DNA from: Rubrobacter xylanophilus DSM 9941
Lineage (GTDB): Bacteria; Actinomycetota; Rubrobacteria; Rubrobacterales; Rubrobacteraceae
Assembly (NCBI RefSeq): GCF_000014185.1
Contig: NC_008148.1
Coordinates: 2,770,001 to 2,834,000, forward strand
DNA length: 64,000 nt
Reading direction: 5' to 3'
Shown one piece after another: positions 27,124 to 34,939 of this stretch. A model generated the notes under the pieces. That model saw nothing but the letters and a program-made list of their open reading frames with translations, ran no database searches and had not been told where the DNA came from. Each line of letters begins with the position of its first letter. The first letter of the stretch is position 1. Both the position numbers and the translations under genes were made by a program.

Positions 27124-27795
27124 GTGTCCGAGGCCGGCTTCACCGGAGAGCTCTGGCGGTCCATAGAGGGGATCTACGCCGCCATCCTCGACCACCCCTT
27201 TATCCGGGGGCTCACCGACGGCAGCCTCCCCCGGGACCGCTTCCGGCACTACGTGGTCCAGGACGCCCTCTACCTGCGCGACTACGCGCGGGCGCTGAGC
27301 CTCGCCGGGGTCCGCTCGCCGGACGAGGGCGCGCTGGTGATGTTCGACGAGCACGCGGTGGGGGCCATAAAGGTCGAGCGCAGCCTGCACGAGAGCTTCT
27401 TCAGGGACTTCGGGATCACGGAGGAGGAGGTCCGGCGCACCCCGATGGCCCCGACCAACCTGGCCTACACCAGCTACCTGCTGCGGGTGGCCTCCCTGGG
27501 CGACTACCACGAGGTGCTCGGGGCGGTGCTGCCGTGCTACTGGATCTACGCCGAGGTCGGTCGGGCCCTGCTGGAGCGCGGCTCGCCCGACGAGCTGTAC
27601 GCGCGCTGGATCGACACCTACGGCGGCGAGGAGTTCAACGAGCTGGTGCGGGCGGTCCTGGAGCTCACGGACCGGGCCTGCGCCGGCCTGAACCCGGACC
27701 AGCGGGCCGCCGCCACCGAGGCCTTCGTGACCACCAGCCGCTACGAGTGGATGTTCTGGAACATGGGCTGGACCCTGGAGGGCTGGCCGGTGTAG
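27124..27795 (+). CDS. tenA: TenA-family thiaminase II, Cys-containing type
   Basis: About 223 residues. TenA enzymes hydrolyse aminopyrimidine forms arising from degraded thiamine so that HMP can be reused. Family features: ILDHPFIRGLTDGSLPRDRF, VVQDALYLRDYARALS, and the catalytic Cys in AVLPCYWIYAEVG, which places it in the TenA_C class, with FNELV and a C-terminal Glu region. GTG 27124 follows AAGGAGAGGGGG. It is not behind the TPP riboswitch that controls the main thiamine cluster on the other strand, so it may be regulated separately. A second, Cys-less TenA is encoded at 32.6 kb. Confidence 0.93.
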   Translation: MSEAGFTGELWRSIEGIYAAILDHPFIRGLTDGSLPRDRFRHYVVQDALYLRDYARALSLAGVRSPDEGALVMFDEHAVGAIKVERSLHESFFRDFGITEEEVRRTPMAPTNLAYTSYLLRVASLGDYHEVLGAVLPCYWIYAEVGRALLERGSPDELYARWIDTYGGEEFNELVRAVLELTDRACAGLNPDQRAAATEAFVTTSRYEWMFWNMGWTLEGWPV

Positions 27796-27804
27796 CGGGG
27801 AGGG

Positions 27805-28011
27805 CTAGCCCCCCTTCTTCTCCACCCACTCGCCCCTCTCGTTCTTCTCGTACTTCTGCTCGACGGCGCTCCAGGCCACCCGGTGGGCCCGGCTCTCCTC
27901 CCCGTACTGCTCCTCGGCGGAGTTGAAGGCCTCCTTGTAGATCTCCTGCGCGTGGCGGGGGAGGTTGTTCCGCACGCTGTCGGGCAGGTCGCCGATCTTC
28001 TCGTAGGGCAT
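27805..28011 (-). CDS. ChaB-family protein
   Basis: Small acidic-basic protein of about 68 residues. PYEKIGDLPDSVRNNLPRHA then QEIYKEAFNSAEEQY and RVAWSAVEQKYEKN is the full ChaB pattern. ChaB is known as a putative cation-transport regulator in E. coli; its role elsewhere is unclear. ATG 28011 follows AAAGGAGGGGCGCG. The stop lies in the palindrome GGGCTAGCCC (27802-27811), which may help to end convergent transcripts. It is downstream of thiL but separated by 64 bases. Confidence 0.9.
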   Translation of the reverse strand: MPYEKIGDLPDSVRNNLPRHAQEIYKEAFNSAEEQYGEESRAHRVAWSAVEQKYEKNERGEWVEKKGG

Positions 28012-28075
28012 CGCGCCCCTCCTTTCTCTCCTTCCGCTCCTCCGCAACCCCCTTGGTACCCGGAGAGGCCCCGCC

Positions 28076-29020
28076 CTACGCCCGGAAGTGGTCCCAGCCG
28101 GCGAGCCCCTCCACGGGCTCGCCCCCGCGGTGGAAGGAGACCCCCCCGCCCTCCACCACCTCCCCGACGACGGTGAGGGGGACGGAGAGGCGGCGGGCCA
28201 GCTCCCGCAGCGTCCCCTCCGGGGCGGCGACCAGCAGCTCGTAGTCCTCCCCGCCGGTCGCGGCCAGCACCTCCGCGTCCTCCCCGGCGGCCTCCGCGAG
28301 CCGCCGCACCTCCCCCGAGACGGGGAGGCGGCGGAGGTCTATCCGGCAGCCCACCCCGCTCCGCTCGCACAGGTGCCCGGCGTCGGTGGCCAGCCCGTCG
28401 GAGAGGTCGATCATGGCGTGCGCCCCCAGCAGCGCGGCCTCGAGCCCCTCGCGCACCCGGGGCTCGGGGCGCAGGTGCCTCCCCACGAGCCGCCCGAAAC
28501 CCCCCTCGCCCCTGCGGAGGGCCAGCAGCCCGGCCGCCGCGGCCCCCAGCTCCCCCGTCACCGCGAGCAGGTCGCCGGGGACCGCCCCGGAGCGCAGCAC
28601 CGGCCGCCCCCCGGGCACCTCCCCCAGGATCGCCACGTCCACCGTCAGGGCCCCGGCCCGGGTGGTGTCCCCGCCCAGCGGGTAGGCCCCGAAGGCCGCG
28701 CAGGCCTCCGCCACCCCCCGGAAGCAGCGGAGCACCGCCTCCGCCTCCGGCGCCCCGCCGGAGCAGAGCACGAAGCGCGGCACACCCCCCATCGCGGCCA
28801 CGTCGGAGACGTTGACCGCCACGGCCTTGTACCCGACGTCCTCCGGGGCGGCGAGCCCGCCGAGAAAGTGGTGGCCCTCCACCAGCATGTCCGCCGCCGC
28901 CACCCACACCGTCCCTCCGAGCCGGACCGCGGCGCAGTCGTCGCCCACCGGGACCAGCACCTCCCCCGGCGCCGGGGGGAGGAGGCCGCCGATGGCCCGG
29001 ACGACGTCGAGCTCCCTCAC
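28076..29020 (-). CDS. thiL: Thiamine-monophosphate kinase
   Basis: Phosphorylates thiamine monophosphate to the active cofactor TPP. About 314 residues, with the ThiL/PurM-like motifs VPVGDDCAAVRLGG, AVAVNVSDVAAMGGVP, YPLGGDTTRAG, MIDLSDGLATDAGHL and ATGGEDYELLVA. GTG 29020 overlaps the stop of the double-Nudix gene (GTGA), so it is the last gene of the riboswitch-controlled chain. This is a complete enzyme of normal length. Confidence 0.95.
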   Translation of the reverse strand: MRELDVVRAIGGLLPPAPGEVLVPVGDDCAAVRLGGTVWVAAADMLVEGHHFLGGLAAPEDVGYKAVAVNVSDVAAMGGVPRFVLCSGGAPEAEAVLRCFRGVAEACAAFGAYPLGGDTTRAGALTVDVAILGEVPGGRPVLRSGAVPGDLLAVTGELGAAAAGLLALRRGEGGFGRLVGRHLRPEPRVREGLEAALLGAHAMIDLSDGLATDAGHLCERSGVGCRIDLRRLPVSGEVRRLAEAAGEDAEVLAATGGEDYELLVAAPEGTLRELARRLSVPLTVVGEVVEGGGVSFHRGGEPVEGLAGWDHFRA

Positions 29021-29898
29021 GCCCGCCCCCCGCAGAGCTCCCGCACCGTGCGCCACAGCGCGTCCGACTCCTCGGGGGTGTACCAGGTGGGGAGGGCGCG
29101 CCACTCCGCCTCGGTGACCCACCGGCAGGCGTCGTGGGCCGCCTCCTCGATCCTCACCTCCCCGCCGGGGTGGCGGGCCACGAACCCCACCCCCGCGTAG
29201 AGCTCCGGGTCGTCCGGACCCCGCCAGGGCTCCACCCTGGCCCACCAGGGGGCCTCGGGCTCGGCCTCGACCCCCGTCTCCTCCAGGGTCTCACGCCGGG
29301 CGCACCCGGCGAAGTCCTCCCCGTCCTCGAGCATCCCGCCGGGGTTCTCCCACAGGCCCGCCGGCGGCTTGCGCCGCCGCAGGAGCAGGGCCCGGGGCTC
29401 CTCCCCCCGCAGGTCCACCAGCACCGCCCCCGCCCCCAGGCTGGCCCGGGCCACCCCCCGGCGCACCCCCCCCGGCGGCGGAGGAGCCGGGGAGGGGTCG
29501 GGCGGCAGCCGGCGCAGCACCCCGCAGAGCCTCCCCCGGTCCTCCTCGCTCCACCAGCTCGGAAGCTCCAGCCACTCCTCCGGCGTGGCCCAGCGGTAGT
29601 CCAGGTGCTCCTCCGAGAGGCGAACCTCCCCGCCGGGCGTCCTGCCGGCGTAGGTGACCGCGGCGAGCCGCCCCCCGCCCGGGTTCTCCCCGACCCAGGT
29701 GGCGAGTATCCGCTGCGGGTCCACGAGCAGCCCCGTCTCCTCGTACAGCTCGCGCACCGCCCCCTCCTCGAAGCGCTCGCCGGGGGCGAGCCGCCCGGCG
29801 GGCGGGTCCCAGGTCCCGGAGGGGCGCAGCAGGAGCAGGACCCTCCCGTCGGGCCGGACGGGGAGCAAACCGGCGACGAGGTCCGCCCGGACGGTCAT
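29017..29898 (-). CDS. Tandem Nudix protein in the thiamine operon
   Basis: About 293 residues with two Nudix domains in one chain. Box one is AGRLAPGERFEEGAVRELYE then ETGL; box two is GGMLEDGEDFAGCARRETLE then ETGV. Both keep the RE..EE core. A Pro-rich linker (PPDPSPAPPPPGG, about residues 131-143) separates them. ATG 29898 overlaps the thiE stop (ATGA) and its own stop overlaps the thiL start (GTGA). E. coli NudJ cleaves HMP pyrophosphate and some eukaryotic Nudix enzymes remove damaged TPP. A repair or salvage step in thiamine metabolism is therefore a fair inference, but no substrate is proved. Confidence 0.88.
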   Translation of the reverse strand: MTVRADLVAGLLPVRPDGRVLLLLRPSGTWDPPAGRLAPGERFEEGAVRELYEETGLLVDPQRILATWVGENPGGGRLAAVTYAGRTPGGEVRLSEEHLDYRWATPEEWLELPSWWSEEDRGRLCGVLRRLPPDPSPAPPPPGGVRRGVARASLGAGAVLVDLRGEEPRALLLRRRKPPAGLWENPGGMLEDGEDFAGCARRETLEETGVEAEPEAPWWARVEPWRGPDDPELYAGVGFVARHPGGEVRIEEAAHDACRWVTEAEWRALPTWYTPEESDALWRTVRELCGGRA

Positions 29899-30527
29899 GC
29901 CGGAAGCAGCGCGCGGAGGGAGCGGGCCGCCTCCTCCGGGTCCTCGGCGTCCAGGACGGCCCGCACCACCGCGAACCCCGGGGCCCCCGCGGCCGCCACC
30001 TCCCCCGCCGTCTCGAGCGTCACGCCGCCGATGGCGAACCAGGGGACGGGGAGAGCAGCCCGGGCCATCTCCCGGATGAGGCCCAGCCCCCTGACCTCGG
30101 CGTCGGGCTTTGTGGGGGTGGGGTAGACCGAGCCGACGCCCAGGTAGTCGGCGCCCTCCCGCACCGCCCGGCGGGCCTCCTCCACGCCGCCGGCCGAGCG
30201 GCCCACGACCGCGCCGGGGCCGAGCACCTCCCGCGCCCGCGCCACCGGCTCGTCCTCCTGCCCGAGGTGCACCCCGTGCGCCCCGCTGAGCCGGGCCAGC
30301 TCGATGTCGTCGTTCACCGTGAAGAGCGCGCCGTGGCGGAGGCAGACCTCGCGCAGCCGCCGGGCCAGCGGGAGGACCTCCTCGCGAGAGGCCCGCTTCT
30401 CCCGCAGCTGCACGATGTCCACCCCGCCGCGCAACGCGGCCTCGACCCGCTCCTCGAGGTCGTCCCGCGGGTCGGTGACGAGGAGCAGGCGGGCCCTCCG
30501 CAGGCGCTCTCTGGCCTCCACGGGCAA
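29895..30527 (-). CDS. thiE: Thiamine-phosphate synthase
   Basis: Joins HMP pyrophosphate and thiazole phosphate to thiamine phosphate. About 210 residues, TIM barrel, with IVQLREKRASREEVLPLA, LFTVNDDIELA, GVHLGQEDEPVARAREVLG and GVGSVYPTPTKPDAE at the phosphate and substrate sites, then FAIGGVTLE. TTG 30527 is the first start; GTG 30521 is almost equally good. It sits between thiW and the double-Nudix gene in the riboswitch-controlled chain. Confidence 0.95.
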   Translation of the reverse strand: MPVEARERLRRARLLLVTDPRDDLEERVEAALRGGVDIVQLREKRASREEVLPLARRLREVCLRHGALFTVNDDIELARLSGAHGVHLGQEDEPVARAREVLGPGAVVGRSAGGVEEARRAVREGADYLGVGSVYPTPTKPDAEVRGLGLIREMARAALPVPWFAIGGVTLETAGEVAAAGAPGFAVVRAVLDAEDPEEAARSLRALLPA

Positions 30528-30548
30528 GAGATTACCCCATTTTCTTCC

Positions 30549-31058
30549 TCACGGGGCGCCGGAGAGAACCCCCGCGGCGCGCAGGGCCTTCAGGAGCAGG
30601 TAGCCGGCGAAGGCCCCCGGCACGCTGGAGAGGGCGAAGGAGACCATGAGCGCGACGAGCCCCCCGGCGGCCTCCCCCACTACCGGCGAGACCAGGAGCG
30701 CCCCGAGCGGCGCCCCCACGAGCACCGTCCCCACCGGCTCGAAGAGCGCGGCCTCCTCGCGCCGCAGCAGGCGGTAGGCCAGCCCCACCGCCAGCGCGCC
30801 GAAGGGGCTCCCCGGGAAGGCGAACAGCGTCCCGGTCCCCAAAGAGAACCGCAGCGTCGCGGTCACCAGCGCCGCCCCCACCGCCCACCACGGCCCGACC
30901 AGGACGCCCGCCGCCGCGTTGATGGCGTGCTGGAAGGGGAACACCCGCGCCCCGCCCACCGGCACGGCGAAGGAGGAGAGGAGCACCCCCAGCGCGGCGA
31001 AGAGCGCCGCGAGGACGAGGCTGCGGGCCACCCCCGGCCCCTCAGCCCGCCCCCGCAT
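30549..31058 (-). CDS. thiW: ECF transporter S component ThiW
   Basis: Substrate-binding membrane subunit of an energy-coupling-factor importer, family ThiW, thought to take up the thiazole precursor of thiamine. About 169 residues with five to six hydrophobic helices; PFQHAINAAAGVLVGPWWAV and LGTGTLFAFPGSPFGALAVG are the family signature. ATG 31058 overlaps the end of thiM by 17 bases; GTG 31031 is an alternative. The energising EcfA/EcfT subunits are not encoded in this window. Confidence 0.9.
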   Translation of the reverse strand: MRGRAEGPGVARSLVLAALFAALGVLLSSFAVPVGGARVFPFQHAINAAAGVLVGPWWAVGAALVTATLRFSLGTGTLFAFPGSPFGALAVGLAYRLLRREEAALFEPVGTVLVGAPLGALLVSPVVGEAAGGLVALMVSFALSSVPGAFAGYLLLKALRAAGVLSGAP

Positions 31059-31845
31059 CCCCCACCCTCAGCCTCCCGGAGAGGCGGGAGGGGTCGGAGG
31101 ACAGCGCCGCCAGGGCGTCGAGCAGCCGGGCCTCGAAGGTGCCCGGCCCCCCCGCCCCGCGGGCCGCCTCCTCCCCGGCGCACCCGAAGTACGCCAGGGC
31201 GTGGGCGACCGTCTCCGGGTCCGCCGAGCCGGCCGCGGCGGCGAAGCAGCCGACCACGGCGGTGGAGGCGCAGCCGCTGCCCACCACCCGCCCGAGGAGG
31301 GGGTGGCCGTTCTCCACGGCGAGCGCCCTCCCGCCGCCGCACACGTAGTCCACCGCCCCGGTGGCGGCGACGGTGAGGCCGAGGGAGGAGGCGGCCTTCA
31401 GGGCCGCCTCCCGCGCGTCCCCGCCGATGCTCTCCACCCCGCGCACCTCGGCGGCGAGCCCGGCCAGGGTGGCGATCTCCCCGGCGTTCCCGCAGACGGC
31501 GGAGACCTCCAGCTCCGAGAGCAGCCGCCCGGCGGTGCGGGTGCGCAGCGCCGTCGCCCCGGCCCCGACGGGGTCCAGGATCACGGGTATGCCCCGCTCG
31601 TTCGCCGCCCTCCCGGCCGCGAGCATGGACTCCACCTGGCGCTCGTCGAGGGTCCCGATGTTGAGCACCAGCGCCCCGGCGGCCCCGGACATCTCGGCGA
31701 CCTCCTCGCGGGCGTGGGCCATGACCGGGAGCGCCCCGGTGCACAGCGTGGCGTTGGCCACCAGGCCGACGGAGACGTAGTTGGTTATGTGGTGGACGAG
31801 CGGCCTCCGCTCCCCGAGCCTCCGCAGGGCCTCCCCGGCCCTCAC
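31042..31845 (-). CDS. thiM: Hydroxyethylthiazole kinase
   Basis: Phosphorylates salvaged thiazole alcohol for ThiE. About 267 residues of the ribokinase-like ThiM family: LVHHITNYVSVGLVANATLC, PVILDPVGAGATALRT, VCGNAGEIATLAG, and the catalytic Cys in VVGSGCASTAVVGCF. GTG 31845 overlaps the thiD stop (GTGA). Next to thiW, the likely thiazole importer, it forms a natural uptake-and-trap pair. Confidence 0.95.
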   Translation of the reverse strand: MRAGEALRRLGERRPLVHHITNYVSVGLVANATLCTGALPVMAHAREEVAEMSGAAGALVLNIGTLDERQVESMLAAGRAANERGIPVILDPVGAGATALRTRTAGRLLSELEVSAVCGNAGEIATLAGLAAEVRGVESIGGDAREAALKAASSLGLTVAATGAVDYVCGGGRALAVENGHPLLGRVVGSGCASTAVVGCFAAAAGSADPETVAHALAYFGCAGEEAARGAGGPGTFEARLLDALAALSSDPSRLSGRLRVGDAGAG

Positions 31846-32636
31846 GCCTCCACCCTCTCCAGCACGGCCCCGAGGGCGTGCACCGGGCCGGCCCCGCTCC
31901 CGATCTCGCCCAGCCCGTAACGCACCGCCTCCGAGGCGACCTCCCGCGCCCGGCGCGCCGCCTCCTCCAGCCCGAGGCCCCGCGCCAGAAAGCTGGCGAG
32001 CGCGGCGGAGTGGGTGCAGCCCGCCCCGTGGGTGTTCTCCGACCCGTAGGTGGGGCCCTCTATCTCCAGAAAGCGCTCCCCGTCGTAGAGGAGGTCCGCC
32101 CCCGACGCCGTGTGCCCCCCGGTTATGATGACCGCCCCGCTCCCGAAGGAGCGCAGCTCCGCGGCGGCCTCCCGGACGCGCCCCTCGTCCACCTCCGCGC
32201 CCAGCAGCGCGAAGGCCTCGTTTATGTTGGGGGTTATGACGGCGGCGAGCGGGAAGAGCTCCTGCTTGTAGGTCGCGACCGCCTCGTCCTTTAGCAGCTT
32301 GGCCCCGCTCTCGGCGACCATCACCGGGTCCACCACCAGGTTGGGGATCCCGAGGCGCCGCACCGCCCCGGCGACGGCGGAGATGATCTCCGCGTTGAAC
32401 AGCATGCCGGTCTTGGCGGCGTCCGCGCCGATGTCCTCGACGACGGCCTCTATCTGGTCCACCGCCACCCGCGGCGGGAAGGGGAAGATGCTCCTCACCC
32501 CGACGGTGTTCTGGGCGGTTATGGCCACCAGGGCGGTGGTCCCGTAGACCCCGCAGCGCAGAAACGCCTTGAGGTCGGCCTGTATGCCGGCCCCCGCCCC
32601 GGAGTCGCTGGTGGCTATGCTCATCACCCGCTTCAC
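31842..32636 (-). CDS. thiD: Hydroxymethylpyrimidine (phospho)kinase
   Basis: Phosphorylates HMP twice to HMP pyrophosphate. About 264 residues: ATSDSGAGAGIQADLKAFLR, ITAQNTVGVRSIFPFPP, VVDPVMVAESGAKLLKDEA, ITPNINEAFALLG and the catalytic Cys in NTHGAGCTHSAALASFLA. GTG 32636 follows GGAGGG and overlaps the stop of the upstream tenA-type gene (GTGA), which fixes the start. The open frame runs far upstream without similarity. It supplies ThiE together with ThiM. Confidence 0.95.
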   Translation of the reverse strand: MKRVMSIATSDSGAGAGIQADLKAFLRCGVYGTTALVAITAQNTVGVRSIFPFPPRVAVDQIEAVVEDIGADAAKTGMLFNAEIISAVAGAVRRLGIPNLVVDPVMVAESGAKLLKDEAVATYKQELFPLAAVITPNINEAFALLGAEVDEGRVREAAAELRSFGSGAVIITGGHTASGADLLYDGERFLEIEGPTYGSENTHGAGCTHSAALASFLARGLGLEEAARRAREVASEAVRYGLGEIGSGAGPVHALGAVLERVEA

Positions 32637-33274
32637 CCGACTCTCCCTCCGTTCTCTTCCGTTCCCTCCAACGCCATCTCCCAGAAGCCCCGCTCGAAGC
32701 GGGCCACCCCGACGAACGCCTCCTCCGCCCGCCCCCTCGCCCCTTCCCCGGCCTCCCCGAGCGCGGCCTCCGCCGCCCCCTCCAGACCGGATACGTAATC
32801 TGCAAACTCCGGTGTGGTCCAGTGCTCGACGAACTCCCGGTACTCCGGGTGCCCCGGGGCGGCGCCCCGCCAGGCCTCCAGGTAGGCGCGCTCGAGCGCC
32901 CAGAGGGCGGCGAGGGCGGCGGCGTAGGGCTCCCCCTCGAGCCCCGCGAGAAAGCCGCAGTAGGCGGCGTTGGCGGGGTGGGGGCGCGCGTCGAGGTCGA
33001 GGTTCCTGCGCCGGGCCTGCTCCTCGAACCAGCCGAGCTCCTCCTCCAGGGCGACGAGCCCGCCGATGAGGAGCCGCTGGTCCCGCCGGGGCGCCCGGGC
33101 GAGCAGGCGCGCCTGGAACGCGAGCCCCTCCCGGACGAACAGGTAGTCCTGCACCAGCCACCTCTCGAAGGCCCGCCGGGGGAGCGTCCCCTCGCGCACC
33201 CCGTCGAGAAAGGGGTGGCGGGTGGCCCCGCGCCAGAGCTCTTGGTGCCGCGCAAGGAGATCCCGCGGCCTCAT
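32633..33274 (-). CDS. TenA-family protein, Cys-less (TenA_E) type
   Basis: About 213 residues of the TenA fold (HPFLDGVREGTLPRRAFERW, LVQDYLFVREGLAFQARLLA). At the place of the catalytic Cys of TenA_C it has AALWALERAYLEAW, the pattern of the TenA_E class, in which a Glu takes over. In plants TenA_E enzymes process amino- and formylamino-HMP breakdown products of thiamine. ATG 33274 has AGGAGG eight bases before it. The stop overlaps the thiD start. Together with the TenA_C gene at 27.1 kb the genome carries both classes. Confidence 0.9.
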   Translation of the reverse strand: MRPRDLLARHQELWRGATRHPFLDGVREGTLPRRAFERWLVQDYLFVREGLAFQARLLARAPRRDQRLLIGGLVALEEELGWFEEQARRRNLDLDARPHPANAAYCGFLAGLEGEPYAAALAALWALERAYLEAWRGAAPGHPEYREFVEHWTTPEFADYVSGLEGAAEAALGEAGEGARGRAEEAFVGVARFERGFWEMALEGTEENGGRVG

Positions 33275-33288
33275 TGCCATGCCCTCCT

Positions 33289-33826
33289 CTAGGCGACCCC
33301 GCGCCGCCTCGGGGGCCGCGCCCCCTCCAGCGCGCGCAGCAGGGCCACGACCAGCACCAGCGCCACGGCCATGCTCGGCACCAGGTAGGCAGCGTTGTAC
33401 GCCGCGGAGTAGAGGACGGGGTTCCAGCCCTCGGGGGCGTAGGAGGCGAAGAAGGCGACCCCCGAGACGAAGTGGCACGCAAAGCGGGCGAGGACGGCGG
33501 CGACCGTGCCGGCGACCGCCCCGCGCGGTGGGCGCGAAGAACCCCGCCACCCCGAGCGCCCCGAAGGCCAGCGGGTAGTCGAAGAGCACCTGCACCGGGT
33601 GCACCACGTAGGGCTCTACCGCCAGGTTCAGCAGGCCGTAGACCGCCCCGGATACCGCCCCCACCAGCGGTCCCTGGCGCAGCGCCAGGAGGATAAGCGG
33701 GATCATCTCCAGCGAGATGGAGCCCCCGAAGGGCATCTGGAAGACCTTGATCAGGCCGAGGACGAAGGCCAGGGCCACGGCCAGCCCCGCCTCGGCCAGC
33801 ACCCCGACGTCCCTGAAAGCGCCCAC
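33289..33826 (-). pseudogene. ThiT-like ECF thiamine transporter subunit, frameshifted
   Basis: Reading from GTG 33826 gives a clear ThiT/YuaJ-like S component (LIKVFQMPFGGSISLEMIPL, DYPLAFGALGVAGFFAPTA). At the CCCC run 33519-33522 (GGGG on the coding strand) the match moves to the next frame, where AVAGTVAAVLARFACHFVSG, SYAPEGWNPVLYSAAYNAAY and a final helix complete the protein, ending at TAG 33289-33291. One extra G explains everything; without it the product is about 178 residues, normal for ThiT. It may be a true mutation, phase variation in a G run, or a sequence error. It is first behind the TPP riboswitch. Confidence 0.85.
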
Positions 33827-33881
33827 TTGTAGCGCATCCTCCTTCCGCCAAGCGGGGATGCGCCGGCGAAGCCATCCGAGA

Positions 33882-33966
33882 ATCTCCCTGCGCCGGCATT
33901 ACCCGGATCAGGTTCAACGGGTCGGCGCCCGCGCGGCGCCCTCTCAGCCTCGCGGCTCCCCGGTCT
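33882..33966 (-). ncRNA. TPP riboswitch (THI element)
   Basis: The RNA on the minus strand has all conserved parts: GGGGAGCC, then GGCTGAGAGGG, a variable GC hairpin (GCGCCGCGCGGGCGC), ACCCGTTGAACCTGATC, CGGGTAATGCCGGCGCAGGGA at the 3' side. This is the thiamine-pyrophosphate aptamer. It lies 56 bases before the thiT-like GTG. A short hairpin, GGATG/CATCC (33877-33856), follows and the SD AGGAGG comes after it; control may be on termination or on translation. It governs the chain thiT-like, tenA, thiD, thiM, thiW, thiE, Nudix, thiL. Confidence 0.95.
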
Positions 33967-33985
33967 TGCCTCTCTCCCAGAGAGC

Positions 33986-34531
33986 TTACCCCGGCCCGAG
34001 GCGCCCCGCAACCCAAAGAAGGCCGAGCACCGAGGCCGCGTCGGTGATGCCGCCCGAGAAGACCATCCCCAGCGCCTCCCGCAGCGGCACCCGCACCACC
34101 TCTATGAACTCCGTCGGCTCGGGGCGCGGCCCCCGGCCGTCGCGCACCGCCCGGCAGGCGAAGAGGTGGCACACCTCGGTGCTGCGCCCGGTGCTGGTGT
34201 GGACGGAGATGAGGTGCTTTAGGCCCTCGGCCCGGTAGCCGGTCTCCTCGAAGAGCTCCCGCCCGGCGGCCGCGCGCGGCTCCTCCCCGGCGTCGACGGC
34301 CCCGCTCGGCAGCTCCAGCGTGAAGCCCCCGAGCGGCTGCCGCCACTGCCGCACGAGCACCACCTCCCCCTCCCCCGTGAGCGGCACCACCGAGGCGAAG
34401 CCGCCGCTCTCCATGATGCCGTACTCGATCACCCGCCCGTCCGGAAGCTCCACCCTGTCCAGCCGGAAGGTGAACCACGGGCTGCGGTGCAGGTAGTCCC
34501 GCCCGAGCGTGCGCCACCCTCTACCCGCCAT
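33986..34531 (-). CDS. Nudix hydrolase, ADP-ribose pyrophosphatase type
   Basis: About 181 residues with Nudix box SGAVDAGEEPRAAAGRELFE then ETGY and the NudF-like VVLVRQWRQPLGGFTLELP. It should hydrolyse ADP-ribose or a similar sugar nucleotide. ATG 34531 lies ten bases after TATACT (34547-34542), which itself sits in the tail of the ferredoxin terminator. The gene ends just upstream of the TPP riboswitch and is not under its control. Confidence 0.9.
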   Translation of the reverse strand: MAGRGWRTLGRDYLHRSPWFTFRLDRVELPDGRVIEYGIMESGGFASVVPLTGEGEVVLVRQWRQPLGGFTLELPSGAVDAGEEPRAAAGRELFEETGYRAEGLKHLISVHTSTGRSTEVCHLFACRAVRDGRGPRPEPTEFIEVVRVPLREALGMVFSGGITDAASVLGLLWVAGRLGPG

Positions 34532-34555
34532 GCCGCAGGAGAGTATAAGAGAAGA

Positions 34556-34575
34556 GGGGCCGGAGGACCGGCCCC
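34556..34575 (-). terminator. Terminator of the ferredoxin gene
   Basis: GGGGCCGG and CCGGCCCC form an 8-bp GC stem with a four-base loop. On the minus strand it is followed by TCTTCTCTTATACTC, a partly T-rich tail. It lies 30 bases after the ferredoxin stop. The tail also contains the -10 box of the next gene. Confidence 0.65.
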
Positions 34576-34604
34576 TTCGCGCCGCCGCCGTTCCCAGGGG
34601 AGCC

Positions 34605-34844
34605 CTACGAGAGGCCGAAGAACTCCTGGGCCTTGGTGATGTACTGCTGCATGTCCTCGGGAACCTCGTCCTCCGGGTAGATCGCCTCCACCGGGCACTC
34701 CGGCTCGCACGCCCCGCAGTCGATGCACTCCTCCGGGTTGATCATGAAGTGCTCCCCGCCGTCGTAGATGCAGTCGACGGGGCAGACCTCGACGCAGCTC
34801 TGGTCCTTCGTCCCTATGCACGGCTCGGTGATTACGTATGTCAC
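34605..34844 (-). CDS. 7Fe ferredoxin (FdxA type)
   Basis: Small cytosolic electron carrier of 79 residues. Two cluster regions are visible: [14 protein letters not shown] near the start and [18 protein letters not shown] later. The spacing of Cys in the first region (the C-x7-C-x3-C type, beginning [17 protein letters not shown]) fits a [3Fe-4S] plus [4Fe-4S] ferredoxin of actinobacteria. ATG 34844. An Fnr-like box and a 16-bp palindrome lie 96-132 bases upstream, so oxygen or redox control is plausible. Confidence 0.95.
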   Translation of the reverse strand: MTYVITEPCIGTKDQSCVEVCPVDCIYDGGEHFMINPEECIDCGACEPECPVEAIYPEDEVPEDMQQYITKAQEFFGLS

Positions 34845-34939
34845 GCGCTCTTCCTCCTCTCGCGGCTGCTCTCTCCAGCCGCGTTATACCAGCGGCCCCG
34901 CCGGGGAACCACCGCCCGTTGACGGCCATCATCGACGCC

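Noticed and set aside
24287-27166. Open frame of 959 codons opposite the GGDEF-EAL gene
   Set aside because: Same reason: composition is that of an antisense shadow and the opposite frame has intact catalytic motifs.
33882-34531. TPP riboswitch as regulator of the Nudix gene at 33986
   Set aside because: The riboswitch reads on the minus strand and lies downstream of that gene, in front of the thiT-like gene.
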